From contig OV121081.1 in NCBI GenBank assembly GCA_921293015.1, forward strand, positions 61,645,022-61,709,021: a stretch of DNA of 64,000 nucleotides, read 5' to 3'. The stretch's first letter is position 1. The number at the start of each line of letters is the position of its first letter. Made by a program: the position numbers and the translations under genes. This document shows positions 27,114-41,000 of the stretch, piece by piece. Source of the stretch: Phorcus lineatus (lineage: Eukaryota > Mollusca > Gastropoda > Trochida > Trochidae). The notes under the pieces were generated by a model that did no database searches, had not been told where the DNA came from, and saw only the letters and a program-made list of their open reading frames with translations.

Positions 27114-28300
27114 GTGCCTCGCAGTGTAGCAGTATATACATTCTTTATAATTGATATAACAATGCTGCTTAATAAGTGTTCTTGTGTTTCTATAAAATAT
27201 TGAAGACACTGTGAATTCAACATAGCTTAATGTTACAATGGTGTAATATTCTTTAAAACTTTAAGCTGTTATTCTCAACAGTTACCAAATTAATCATGAA
27301 ATATTCACGCTACCAGATACATGAATGTTCTCTTTGCAATCTTTTATAAAGTTAATTTTGATATTCTTCATTAAAAAACAAGAAGGAAACTTGTACGTCA
27401 ATAAATTATAAATCCTTTTTAAAAAAAACTTCTTTAATCTTAATTTCTTTTAAAATTTACTGTCAATTATTCAGATCACAAAAATGATTTGAAATTTTAA
27501 ATTCATTTTGTTTTAAATTTAACGGTTTCCTTCTTTCAATATTTCCAACATTGTTAATTTCATATATTTCAGCAAAATAATATCAAGAAATTGTTTATTC
27601 TAATACCGTCATAGGAAAATCGTAAATTGATGAAATATATAATATATCTGTAAACATTGTGCCATTTGCGGGAGATATAGCTCGACCATGTCAGCTGCTT
27701 GTTAGCTTTACTTCAACCAGCTTCAGTGGTTGCCTATTAGAAAATACTCAGTTTTGCCTTTCCTGAACTTGTTCCTAGCTTCAAGCTTGAAATTGATCTG
27801 TCTTTTGTGTGGTTCTCTCAGAGTGTTGAGTGTTTAAAACTAGTCATGCTAGTTTTTGTTTTTTTAAGAGCAGTTTAGTAAAAGATTTTCGCAAGTATTC
27901 TATATTTCTGTGCCTTGCAGTATAGCTTACTTTACATTCTTTTTAATCGATACAACAATGCTGCTTAATTAGTCTTTTAATGTTTCCATAAAATGTTCAT
28001 GACATCATGAATTCAACATAGCTGAATGTTAAAATGGTGAAATATTTTTTGAGTTCTTCAATCATTTGTCTTATCTTTCATATATAAACCTTTAAGCTGT
28101 CTTTTTCAAGAGTTACCAAATTCATCATGAAATATTCAAGCTACCAGATACATGAATGTTCTCTTTGCAATCTTTTATAAAGTTAATTTTGACATTCTTA
28201 TCATTATAAAACAAGAAGGAAACACGTACGTCAATAAATGATGAATTCTGTTTTAAAATCTTCTTTAATCTTAATTTCTTTTCAAGTTTACTGTAAATTA
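27114..28300 (+). repeat. Direct duplication of about 350-390 bp, 797 bp apart
   Basis: 27114-27468 and 27910-28299 share GTGCCTYGCAG, AACAATGCTGCTTAAT, CTACCAGATACATGAATG and ACAAGAAGGAAAC in the same order, with moderate divergence. A segmental duplication or two copies of an unnamed element. Confidence 0.8.
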
Positions 28301-28921
28301 AACAGCGAAAAAAATAATGATTTTTTATCAATTATATATGAGCTAGTTTTGCATGTCATTTGTTACCATGTTGAATAGGACAGTTTACTGTTGCCATGTC
28401 ATTTATTCTTCATTGTGATATTGGTTCACAGATCTCAATATCTTGGCAATCATTCTTATCAATGGGTTCCATGGGGAAATTGTCCTTTCATATTTATTGT
28501 AAGCTGATGTCATCAATTATGCATGGCTGAACACAAACTGCAACAACATTGTGACAAGATTTTTTGTCCATCCTGTTGTGATCTTGTTTCACACAATTTT
28601 CTTGTTAGCAATGTTCAGAATAAAACTAGGTTTGTCATTGAGGTTGAATTCAAAGAATTCTGTGGTTATAAAACTACATCCTGAATAATTCATATCTTTC
28701 CACATGTTCTTTTCTATGATATTTTTATGTTGATATGTAGTCATATTTATAATTGTGAAAGGGTTATGGACATGAAATTTTTTCTGTGTATGATCTAAAT
28801 TTGAGCTTGTGTGACAAAAATTACAGTTTTATACTAAGAAGTATATTACTTCCTAAGACACTAAACCCTTTGTTAGCCAGTTTAAATAAATAGATATTGA
28901 AATACTTAAATTCTTATTTCA

Positions 28922-29041
28922 GAAAATGTATGAAGTCCTTGATGCACAGACCATCTCTTACATTGTCTTCATACTGGGGATCTTGGGCCTCGTCATCTAT
29001 GGTCTCTTCATCTTCCTTGTCTTTGTCTCCTTTGTCGGAGG
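28922..29041 (+). CDS. UGCG: UGCG coding exon 1 (start codon and N-terminal membrane anchor)
   Basis: The acceptor TTATTTCAG ends at 28921, the ATG is at 28926 and the donor GTAAGT starts at 29042. The exon encodes residues 1-38 plus two bases of the next codon. After about nine polar residues the peptide is almost entirely hydrophobic, as expected for the N-terminal anchor of ceramide glucosyltransferase. The acceptor four bases before the ATG means the 5' leader is spliced. Confidence 0.9.
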
Positions 29042-32000
29042 GTAAGTATTTACTTATAGTTAAACTGTTGAATAAACCACTGCCAAGCTTATTATCCTCC
29101 ATCAATTCAAACTGTCTTAAAAACCTTTTCACCCGTGAGAAACCAGACACAAATAAGTTTGCTAGTCTGATTTCTGTCCAGAGTGGGTGAAAGGGTTAAC
29201 CCTTTACCAGGTGGGATCTTTTGAGTGCTTAGATATGTCCTAGAGTCATTCTCGTTTAGTATTATCGTTTCATTTACTATCACATAACGATTGTATCTAG
29301 ATTATATACTATTGTTTCAAAAGTGTTTTTCAATACTTGGAAAACAAAAAAATATGACATTATAACTAATGAAATAAAGTAATTTCCATTGATGTTTATC
29401 AACTCCTTAGGGAGTATGCAACCTATCAGATAGATGACATGTGCTACATCATGCAGTACGTAATATCAAAGCTTTTCCTCAGACACCATTCAGAAAATAA
29501 TGTGTACTGAATACATTCAAAATGGCAGCTATACATATGATACTGTATTATCATTATTATTTTTATCAACATTGTTTTATGTAACCTCTATGAATTATCA
29601 TGACATTTTGAAAGATATGACTCTTAGCTGATTAGCAATAATATATTTTCAGGATAAGTGAACAATTTTCCTTTGACTTAATTTTGGTATTTCTCTTCCT
29701 GCAGGAGATTCTACTGGTACAGGAAGTGTGACTCCTCGGTGCTGGGGGATGATCTCCCTGGAGTATCCATCATCAAACCCTTGATGGGCGTGGACCCTCT
29801 CCTCGAGGAGAACCTCACCTCTCACTTCAAGCTAGATTACCCTAAGGTAAGTACATCAAGGATATTTAAAGGTATAGGAGGATTGTAATATTTTTTCGAA
29901 GTATAAATTAGCGTTTTGTGGCAACAGGTGTTATTTTCTTTCGTGTAGCCTCTGCTACAGGTTGTCAATGTTCTGTAGGTCTGTTAAAATCCTTAATTTG
30001 AAAAAAAATGCAACACTATACCATCCTTCTCTCTATCCAATCAAATCATTACATATCTCAAGTTAAATTGACTTCTGTTAGAAACATAAGCACTCTGGTG
30101 GTGGAATTTCAATTATCATTAAAAACTTGCTTCACAGTAGATGGCATTTGTAAGATTAGGTGATATCCACAAGCCATATCTGAATTGAAGATATCACTAC
30201 AATTAGGTTGTCATGATGATCTTGCATCATCAGTTAATGGCTTTACAATGCTTTGTTTTATAGTGGACACAGGTAACAATGCTTTGACGTCCTAAAGCTG
30301 ATGGCATCACAATACTATGACCTAACTAATCAAGATGGCTAATGGCTGTTTTATGGTCAGAGATTCATTCTTTTACCGAAAACTGTAGAAGAATGATTTT
30401 GATGATTAAAAAAAAACTTTTTTCGATAAACATTTGTTGATTAAAGTAAAATATCCTCGACAAGCCTTGAAAAATTCTTATTTTAATCAATTGCTGTTGA
30501 TATATTGGATATCAGAAGACACATGGGTGAGATTCTCTATTTCTGTCAACGGTTACGTGAATGAACTAAGCTCAGTTTGAAAACGTCTGCGGTTGCACAA
30601 CTAACTTCATTCTTTGTGTTGTTGTTGCTGCAGCAACAGTTGTTTATGCGGTAAACTGCAATGAGAATTTAATGAGGGAGCAGAGAAATTTATTATTTAC
30701 CACAATCATGGTCCATCAACTGCCAAAAGTATCTTTTGAATAAGACCTTTTTAAGACAGATTATATCCTTGTGTGAAGTTAAATGAGAATCCTAGATTGT
30801 ATTCAAATACCGTATTCGACTTAATAACCGCCCACTCCCCTATAAGTGCCCACCCACCACGTTTTTGACTGAACAATATGCGTCCTGATTTAGCGCCCAC
30901 CTCTCAACATCGCTTACCTTCCATGCTGATTCATTGAAGAAGGCTTTTTCAGTCTTTCAATAAGTCGGTTACTTCCATTATAGTAAAGAATACAGGGTAT
31001 TTCAAGACCCCCAGCCAACATCAAAATGATAAAAGTTACAAAACCATATTTCAAAGACATGTGTATCGTAAGAAAACACTTTGAAGACTAAACTTTTAAG
31101 GAAATTTTTTATCGTTTTCATAAGCACCCCCTTTTACCAATTTTTTAAGCGCCCCAGGCGCTTATCACGTCGAATACGGTAGTATTTTTTAAAAGCTATT
31201 TGAAAATCAGAAAACTGGAATTAACTTATGCAAGATCAGGGGATCCCTTTCCTGCTAGAGAAATGAAAAAAAACTGACATAAGCAAATTGATGCAGATCA
31301 TTTACCCTTCTTGTTGCCCATATCACTGTAGCGGGTATCTGAGATCATATAGTTTTAGGAAATGGAAATCAAAAAAATGAAATTGTTTTAGGACTTTTTT
31401 AAAAACCAAATTCCTTCATATGAGTCATTCAAATATTGAAATTAAGTAGATTAGGATGCTTTTTAAAGTACATTCATGACTTAAAACATCTGGTTCTGTG
31501 ATATGTACCAAAAATATTAGATATGTGTTTCTGTTTATTTGATACAGAAGAGAAATTTTGTGTAAATTGGAGGAAAAAATGAAGAATTGTGAACATCCGA
31601 AGTTGAACATATATTTATATAAAGACAGATTACTTTTTAAAATCCATGCAGTTCCATTCCTTCATGTTTATTGTTACCTCTGCTCTCCACCAAGTAAAAA
31701 ATCACAGATATAACATTTGTTTGATACGCATATGGCAAGTTCCCATGTATTCTGTGCCCGGGAGGTTTGTAATGGCTAATCACTGCCAGCTACTGACTGA
31801 GTACCTACTCTCACTGTCCCCGCTTCCTGTTGGTTCAACAACACAAGACTCGACAGTGGGCAGGAGCTGGAGTTCAGGTGTTCTTGAATGTTACCAGTCA
31901 CATCATTTCTCTGCTCAAGGTGACATGCTATATAAAGGTTGCTTATCTCTCTACCCCATCTTCCTGTTGGTTCAACAACATGATACTTTACTTTACCATT

Positions 32001-35000
32001 GTTTGGAGCAGATTTTTAATTGTCGCCATGTCAGCAAAAGTATGATTAACCTCTTTGAGTGTCATTTTAGCAGTTGAAAGTCAAAAAGGAATAGAATTTT
32101 TTGTGGATAAAAACTTCTTTGTTCGAGAAAAACGATTCGATACATATTCTTGTATCTTTCTTGTATTTGAGATTACCCACTGTTTTTTGACTGATGCAAA
32201 GTTCTTGTGGTAAACTGGTTTGTTGACTAACAAGGTTAAAGTCGTTAATTCATTATGTCTTGAAGCAATTTTTTCTCACTGAGGAGGGGAAAAAGACAAA
32301 TATTACACAATACATTACACAATGAGAAGCATTGAAGTTTTTGTATAATTGATATTTACCCTTACTTACTACATTGATAGTTTCATATGGACCTGTTTGC
32401 TTTGGTTCTGTATATTGACGCTGTCTTTGGATCAATATTTTCTCCAATACATCTGTATTTTGTTTTGATGTTTGTGTAGTGTTGAACCTAAATAGCAGCA
32501 ATCGACCTGAACAGTATAATTTTAAAGATAGATCATAAATCAATGAATTTAATAAATTCTGTCACTGCCCATGCTTGAAGGTTTCACCACAATCCAGAAG
32601 CAGATGGCGCAGGCTTAAACCTTGACGCTACAAGCTATGATGATACAAGTGATTTACTTTTCAAATCAGATTGAAATGAAATGAATTCATTTAATCAATA
32701 TCCACTCAAAATCCTTTGAGATAAGGAGTAAAAGAGTCTTAATTCTGATGAATTTGACATTATTTTTTGTCTGAACATGATACACGTGAAATAATAAATA
32801 TGTAAATGTGAAATAAAATAGAATCATCTAATCACTCAGTGTGTTTGAATTCATCCCATTGTCATGTATGGAGTTAGAAGTTGTAACTCATATATTTGAC
32901 ATGGATTTTTATTTAAATTTGATACAAGTGAAATATTTTTTTAAAATAAGTATAATGAAAATTAATCAGTTATCCCAATCTCTTTGTCATACAACGGGTA
33001 AAATTTAATAAACTAATATTTGAGCTTACATTTCTGCCACTTGGCTGCCTTTGTGACAGGGATGCTAACATTGTGATGTCACAACTACCCATTGTGATGT
33101 CATATGTGCAGGGTTGTAACACTAGTTTAATTTTGTCATATACATACATCAATGCAGTTTATTACTCGCCCGTGTAAGATACTGCAGTGTAATATTTATA
33201 CAACAATACAATTTATACTAAACGTCCTTCCTTTTGATACTATTTTTATTAAACCCATATTTGCTCGTTCTATACTTCATCAGTAACTCGTCTAATAGAA
33301 AAAGTGTTACATAGAAGGTAGTTTTCATACCCTCTATATATTACTTAAAATATTTGAACACTGTGTTTCAGTTTGAGCTGCTGTGTTGTGTACAAGATGA
33401 CCAGGACCCAGCCATTAACCTGCTCAACAGACTGAAGGAGCTCTACCCTAAAGTGGACGTGAAACTCTTTATAGGTAACCAATTACTTACAAAAATAAAA
33501 AAATACAAATATTTTACTTTTTCAGGATGATTCTATGAAGAGCATTTCTATATGTGGTGTCAGCATTATTTGATAAAGATTGTCACTTATGCAATAATTT
33601 TCGTCCGAGTCATTGTTTTAGATGTAAAGTATTAATGTGTATATGGTAGACTTGCTATAAGGTGATACAAAATATCTCTGTTCATCTGACACTAAATCAA
33701 TGTCAGATTTTATAAATCTTATTCATGAATGTGAATATCCTAAATATGTCACTTCTTGACAGATTTTAAAACTGACCTATTCATAGATACGATTTGTAGT
33801 TCTGCATCTGTAGATCTTAACTTATTGAAGTAGCCTTGTCTGTGTCAGTTCTCTGTCCCAATGTCTAGGAATACATTACATGAGTTGAACAGCAGGTGTT
33901 ATGTTTGAAAATAGGTGGGAAGACGGGCATCATTAACCCTATGGTTGACAACATGTCCCCTGGGTACGAAGCAGCGCAGTACGAGTACGTCTGGATCAGT
34001 ACTAGCAGAATCAAAGGTACGATCACCAAATATCTCAATGATAGCTAAACCTCAAAGCTAAATTCAAGCCAATTATCAAATGAACAACCTTGATTAACAT
34101 GGAGAGTTCCAATTAGTGATCTTAGCAATATGAGTGATCTCAGCCAAGTATAGAAGATGGGCTAACAATTGTAATGAGATCATAAATCCGTTAGTGGGAC
34201 TTCATCCAGTCTTACAGACAGTAAGGCTTAAATACAAACTATATTAGGGATTAATTGTTGTATCATTTCACAGTAGTTATGCCTAGCTAATTTTCATGTT
34301 TTCATTGCCGTTCAACAAAGGGAAATCTTCCAAATCAGCCAATCAGAATCAAGAATTCACCCAAATCATGTTACCAGTTTGACCGATGATCACAGATTTC
34401 CAGCATCTCCTCTCTCCTTTAACTGATTATAAGGGACAGTTCCTGGAGTTTTTCACCATTTTGTAACAACCAGTGAACATGCTGTGATGTTTTCTTTCAG
34501 CTTCAACAGACATCCTGATGGACATGGTGTGTAGACTACAGAAGCCAAATGTTGGATTGGTCCATCAGATGCCTTTTACTTTAGACCACAGGGGCTTTGG
34601 TGCCTGTGTAGAAAAAGTGAGTGTTCGTCTCAATTATCTTTATCTTTCTGTAGAGTCGTATCAAACAAATGTTTCAACTCTGTTGTTTTGTTGAACTGTA
34701 TTTTGAATAATCATCTAATTATATATGACGTTATCTCAGCAGTGATCACTTTTCCTTATGCTTTTAACCCTACAATTTGAACATACCACAAAATAGAACA
34801 GTGTTTTTTCCCCCCAAGAATTTGCTTGTTATTGTAAATTTCGAGGTTATTGAGTTAGTTATTCAAGGTTTTGAGTTCGATTTCTACTTGGCTATCAGGG
34901 ATGATGCTTGTAATATGGCAATGACAAAACATTATACTATTAGGATTATCATGAATTATTACAACACCCAAAAATGATTGATGAATGCATCTGCTTCTTA

Positions 35001-38000
35001 AAACATCAATGCTGGCTTTTACATCCTAATGTTAAACAATGAGACACTTCTCTGATTAATGAATAATTATGTTGTTGGGAGAAAGTACCTTTCAACTCAA
35101 AGTAGGCGGTGTTTAATTTTGCCAATTATTTGTGTTTTCAGATATATTTTGGGTGTGCCTTGCAGAGATATTACCTAGCATTCAACCTGATGAATCTGTG
35201 CTGCGTGACAGGCATGTCATATATCTTCAAGAAATCTATACTCGACCAACTCAACGGTCTCAGCTGGTTTGGGCGATATTTAGCCGAAGATTTCTTTCTA
35301 ACAAAAGCTATACATGAAAAGTAAGCAATTTTCCTCAGATAAGTCATCCTCTTCAAACAGATTTCGTAATGAGATGTTTTTATTATTTTTTTAGACATCT
35401 TTTCTTTTCACCCATCCTTGCAGGTTTTACTCTGTTTGAGTGTGACCTTAGCTTTGCTGCCTTTCTTCCTACAATGATAGTAACTTAAATTTTTTAAATT
35501 GAAAATAGTTTTCAGAATCTTTATTTCTTTTTTCTGTGTTCATTTTCTATCACAGCCTATTTGATAGACATAAAATATAACAAAAAAATTATCAACATTT
35601 AATTATCATGATTTGTTTTTTATTAGATGAAACATGCATGCATGATTTAGTTTTCAAAATTCAAATATACCATGAAAAAACACATACTTTTCAATTGTTA
35701 AAATGTGAAAAACTCCTACTTGGTAACATTTTATTATTGTATTTTGTGTATGCTTACTTAAAAATTATTATGCACTTTCCCTACATTAAAGATAAAAAGA
35801 AGAAGAAACATTGAAATGTACTCAGTATTTGTATCAGGAACAGTAATATTGTTATAAATAAATATCAGGCTGGTGATTAATATCAGAAACAATAGCATTT
35901 GTCATCTTAAACATTAATAAGCAGACATCTAGAACACAACCCTGCACATGTCACCACATTAAATCATCTTATCATTCAGATGGTGTAGTGACATATTGCT
36001 TAATGTAAATATAGATCAATCCTGTGTTAGCTTTAGTCATATTTATGCTCATCAGACCTGAAATATTTGTCAACCCTGTGACCACAATTTAAGATATAGA
36101 TATTTTTTTAACACAAAATATGTTGAAAATTGTAACATTTTGAACCTTAAATGATATACAGTCAGACCTCGATAATCCGAACACTTCCGTTTTTCATCAA
36201 AAACGTTCGGATAGTGAAACGTTCCGACTACTGAAACGAACCAAATTTACAGACAGACAGACACACGACCACGAATTACAGCTGTCTTATCAGCGCTTGC
36301 TGCTTCACCCTGGTAAACTTGTTTTGTCATAGCATGGCGAGATTTGAAGCGGAAAAGCCAACCGCGAGAATAGCCAAAATCAGTAATTTGCAATTTATCA
36401 CCAAATTGTTTTGCCTTTACTAACAAAATGTCATCACTGACCGCGGCATTTTTACTGGTCATTTCCTTAATCCAAACATAAAGTGCTTCCTCTAGTTTTT
36501 GATGTTTGGCATTTCTTGCCCTGATAAGTGAAGCAGAATCTTCAGAATCAAAACTGGCCTTTACATTTTCCTGCTTAAATCTACAAATTTCTCTTTTTTG
36601 TGAGGCAGTAATTTCGAATCGTTTACGCTTAGGGGCGGGACTTGCCATCGTGACAAGTGTCAAATGCAACTAAACTCATTCTGACACGATATTTATAACT
36701 ATCACACAAATCACAAACTCCAGATACACAAAGTGAGACATCTCAATTTATTACAATCACAAACTGCTGACACGCTCAACTCAACTTGCACTGTCATTGA
36801 TGTTTACCGATTCAATCAGTGTGGTGCTCGCTTGACTAGTGGATTACCGAACGCTTTGATAAACGTTCGGATTAATGAAGCAGAAATAGCTGTAATTGAC
36901 TAATCCGTTACAGCTAATTAGCGTTCGGATACGGAGACTGAATCACCGGATTAATGAATCAACATTTAATGAGTTTACATAGAGATTAGTTTGGTTACAG
37001 TTTGCTACCGTTCGGATACTGCGAGATCCGGATTATCGGGGTCCGGATTATCGGGGTCTGACTGTATCGTATTATGCCTGAAACATTAAATGAAATCATA
37101 TTTCCTCTTTTAATGCTTGAAATATTTAATATCCAATTATTTAAGGAAGACAAGATTAATCTATGCATATCACTTCTAAATTCCCTTCAAAGACTTCATC
37201 TATCAAAATATTCCACTGCACAAAACACTATATACACAGGCAGTCTATTGAATATTTGTAATGTGAAACTAAAAACATGTAACATAAACCCTAGAGTATA
37301 TTTTCAAAATAATTGTATAACAGCTGTCACATCAATCATGGAATACAAAATGAGTGTAGAAAAAACTTTTAGGACAATGTTTATCAAACCAATTAGTTCC
37401 TACCTGAAATTAAGTCAAAATATTTAGAGAAAATAAACCCAGCTTTATGTCATTAAAATCTGTGCTTGTACTTCCTAGAAATTCTTTTACACAGCCATTT
37501 TTATGCAGGTGTCTTTGTTGACGAGTTTTAGTGCTCAATTGATGATATCTTTAAATCAATTGACAATTTTGTTTCCATTTGTGGTATAACATCCCGAGCT
37601 GACAAACTGCATGACATCAAAACCGTTAAGTATGATGTCACAATTGTTAAGTATGATGTCACAATTGTTAAATATGATGTCACAATCGTTAAGTATGATG
37701 TCACAATCGTTGAGGATGATGTCACAATGTTAGAGCCTAGGCTGCAATGGTCTTGTCATGTTTACTGACAGGTTGCTTTGTTATTGAGCAAGTGATGAAT
37801 AAAATACTAAATTAAGTCCAGTTTAATAACATTCTTAGTGAACTCATGAATGGTATTGGTATCTTACCTGCTTTCATTTGTTAGATACCATCCAATGACT
37901 TATTTCATAAAAATGTTATTAAAACGGGATATTGTTTGATAATCTCTCTGTAATTTGGTAAATCAGCTATACAGAATTGTGATTCAGCGGCTGATCTTAA

Positions 38001-41000
38001 ATTCAGATTCTATGTACACAATTCAAATCAAATCAATATTGATAAAAACCATGCATTTACCTTTAACTTTTGCCAAAATATTTTCTGATTATAAAAATGA
38101 ATCGGGGAAAAATATCATATTTGAAATGATAAGCAATCAACTCTTTTAGTCTATATGTTGCAATAATTCTTGATAACTGCTGCATAATATTATCTAACAA
38201 ATGAAATTTGTTAGGAAGGTATTATTTGTGAAATCATCACAATTCCATGCAATGTTTTCCAAATGTATATTTCATGTATTATTACGCATCAATGTACCAT
38301 AAATGTACTTAGTAATTATCATGAAATTGACAATTTATTTATCTTTGTTTCAGAGGTTATAAGCTTGTTTTATCATCATATCCAGCGCAACAGAACGTAG
38401 CTCAAACATCTTACTGTGGACTCGTAGACAGACTAGTCAGGTAGGACCACTTTACTGTTAAATAAATTCAACACTGTCACTAACTAGGACTACAATTTCC
38501 TGGGGAGGGTATTAAGAACCCAGTGAAATTTGTGTAGTGCTCATATTTACATATATGTGTATGTCCCTAGCAATGCTTGTTTCATTGTGATAGTGAATTG
38601 AATTATTTGAAATACTCATTCAACCAATCAGCAAAGAGGTGCTCCCTATCATTTATTCTTCTATCCATGCCTAACATAGTAACAGGATTCAATTAATTTG
38701 TGTGTGAGTTGGTTGAACCATATATAAAACAAGAAAGAAATCAACATGTTTAAAATATATGTAAGACTCAAATCCATGGCAGGCCTCAAATCTGTGGCGG
38801 ATTCCCAAATCTATGGCAGATTTTCAAATGCCTGACATTTGTACCTTTTTTAGCTCATCAGGTCTGAAAGACCCGATGGGCTTATGGCATGGCAAGGCGT
38901 CCGGCGTCCGTCCGTCCATCCGTCCGTCCATCCGTAAACTTTTCACTTTTTCGACTTCTTCTCCAGAACCAATGACTCTAGAGAGCTGAAATTTTATGTG
39001 CATACTCCTTGGCAAATGGGGATTCTAAATTGTAGATTTCGTGACCCCATGACCCCAAATGGGGTCACAAGGGTCAAAACATGAAAAACCTATTTTCATC
39101 TTCTTCTCCAGTTCCAAAAGGTCCAGAGAGCTGAAAAGTTGTGTGTAGACTCCTTGGGCACTGGAGATTCTAAATTGTAGATTTTGTGACCCCATGCCCC
39201 AAATGAGGTCAGAGGGGTCAAAACATGAAAAACCTATTTTCATCTTCTTCTCCAGTTCCAAAAGGTCCAGAGAGCTGAATAGTTGTGTGTAGACTCCTTG
39301 GCCAAAGGGGATTCTAAATTGTAGGTTTGGTGACCCCATGACCCCAAATGGGGTCACAGGGGTTAAAACCTAAAAAACCTAATTTCATCTTTTTCCCTAG
39401 TTCCAAAAGGTCTTGAGAGCTGAAAAGGTGTGTGTAGACTCCTTGGCCAACGGGGATTCTAAATTATAGGTTTGGTGACCACTTGACCCCAAATGGGGTC
39501 ACAGGGGTCAAAACCTAAAAAACCTAATTTCATCTTTTTCCCTAGTTCCAAAAGGTCTTGATGGCTTAATAGTTGTGTGTAGACTCCTTGGACAATGGGG
39601 ATTCTAAATTGTAGGTTTGGTGACCCCATGATTTCAAATGGGGTCACAGGGGTCAAAACCTAAAAAACCTAATTTCATCTTTTTCCCTAGTTCCAAATGG
39701 TCTAGAGAGCTGAAAAATTGTTTGTAGACTCCTTGGACACTGGGGATCCTAAATTGTAGGTTTGGTGACCACTTGACCCAAAATGGGGTCACAGGGGTCA
39801 AAACCTAAAAAACCTAATTTCATCTTTTTCCCCAGTTCCAAAAGGTCTTGAGAGCTGTAAAATTGTGTGAAGACTCCTTGGCCAACGGGGATTCTAAATT
39901 ATAGGTTTGGTGACCACTTGACCCCAAATGGGGTCACAGGGGTCAAAACCTAAAAAACCTAATTTCATCTTTTTCCCTAGTTCCAAATGGTCTAGAGAGC
40001 TGAAAAATTGTGTGTATACTCCTTGGACACTGGGGATCCTAAATTGTAGGTTTGGTGACCACTTGACCCCAAATGGGGTCACAGGGTTCAAAACCTAAAA
40101 AACCTAATTTCATCTTTTTCCCTAGTTCCAAAAGGTCTTGAGAGCTGTAAAATTGTGTGAAGACTCCTTGGCCAACGGGGATTCTAAATTATAGGTTTGG
40201 TGACCACTTGACCCCAAATGGGGTCACAGGGGTCAAAACCTAAAAAACCTAATTTCATCTTTTTCCCTAGTTCCAAATGGTCTAGAGAGCTGAAAAATTG
40301 TGTGTATACTCCTTGGACACTGGGGATCCTAAATTGTAGGTTTGGTGACCACTTGACCCCAAATGGGGTCACAGGGGTCAAAACCTAAAAAACCTAATTT
40401 CATCTTTTTCCCTAGTTCCAAAAGGTCTAGAGAGCTGTAAAATTGTGTGAAGACTCCTTGGACACTGGGGATCCTAAATTGTAGGTTTGGTGACCGCTTG
40501 ACCCCAAATGGGGTTACAGGGGTCAAAACCTTAAAATCCTACTTTCATCTTCTTCTCCAGTTCCAAAAGGTCTTGATAGCTTAATAGTTGTGTGTAGACT
40601 CCTTGGACAATGGGGATTCTGAATTGTAGGTTTGGTGACCCCTTGACCCCAAATGGGCAATGGGCATTTTTAATTTGATTGTGAATACACTGCCCATGAC
40701 CCCATGGTCTAAACCCAAACACCTATTTCTATCAAAAGACTGATGAGCTACAGAGCCCATGGCTCTATTTTTTTCGTATTTTTCTGCAATGATTAACCAA
40801 ACCTTACGCTAGACAAACTTACCCTAAATTTCGTCGCCAGGAATCCAAGGGTTACAAAAGATAGTCTTTCAATATCTTAGGGCTAAAGAAAACGGACTCA
40901 CCGAGGGCTAAAAAGATCCTACAAAATAAACATAATTGATGTGGCATGAAACCGCAAATGTCTTATTTACATGTAAGGTATTGTTGAATGTATTTTCGTA

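Larger units (their letters stand above)
20411..28921. other. UGCG upstream region / 5' intron
   Basis: Contains the candidate leader exon at 20574, a SINE at 22006-22318, tandem repeats at 25871-26480 and a duplication at 27114/27910. No other exon is recognised. Confidence 0.5.
35321..38353 (+). other. UGCG: UGCG intron 6
   Basis: It carries the deleted Tigger element (36159-37064) and the 21-bp tandem repeat (37622-37735). The 117-codon frame at 37074-37427 has no recognisable motif. Confidence 0.6.

Noticed and set aside
31646..32077. 143-codon plus-strand frame
   Set aside because: Lies in UGCG intron 2, has no recognisable domain, and contains a repeated 20-mer that explains part of its openness.
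35132..35398. Other-frame reading frames at 35132-35317 (+) and 35171-35398 (-)
   Set aside because: They overlap UGCG exon 6 in other frames and have no family similarity.
37074..37427. 117-codon plus-strand frame next to the Tigger element
   Set aside because: No transposase or other motif; starts directly outside the element end; probably chance in an intron.
39025..40722. Series of similar 63-110-codon minus-strand frames
   Set aside because: They are shadows of the 145-bp tandem repeat; 145 is not a multiple of 3, so the frame shifts every unit and no continuous protein results. The same applies to 59133-59788 and 61386-62062.
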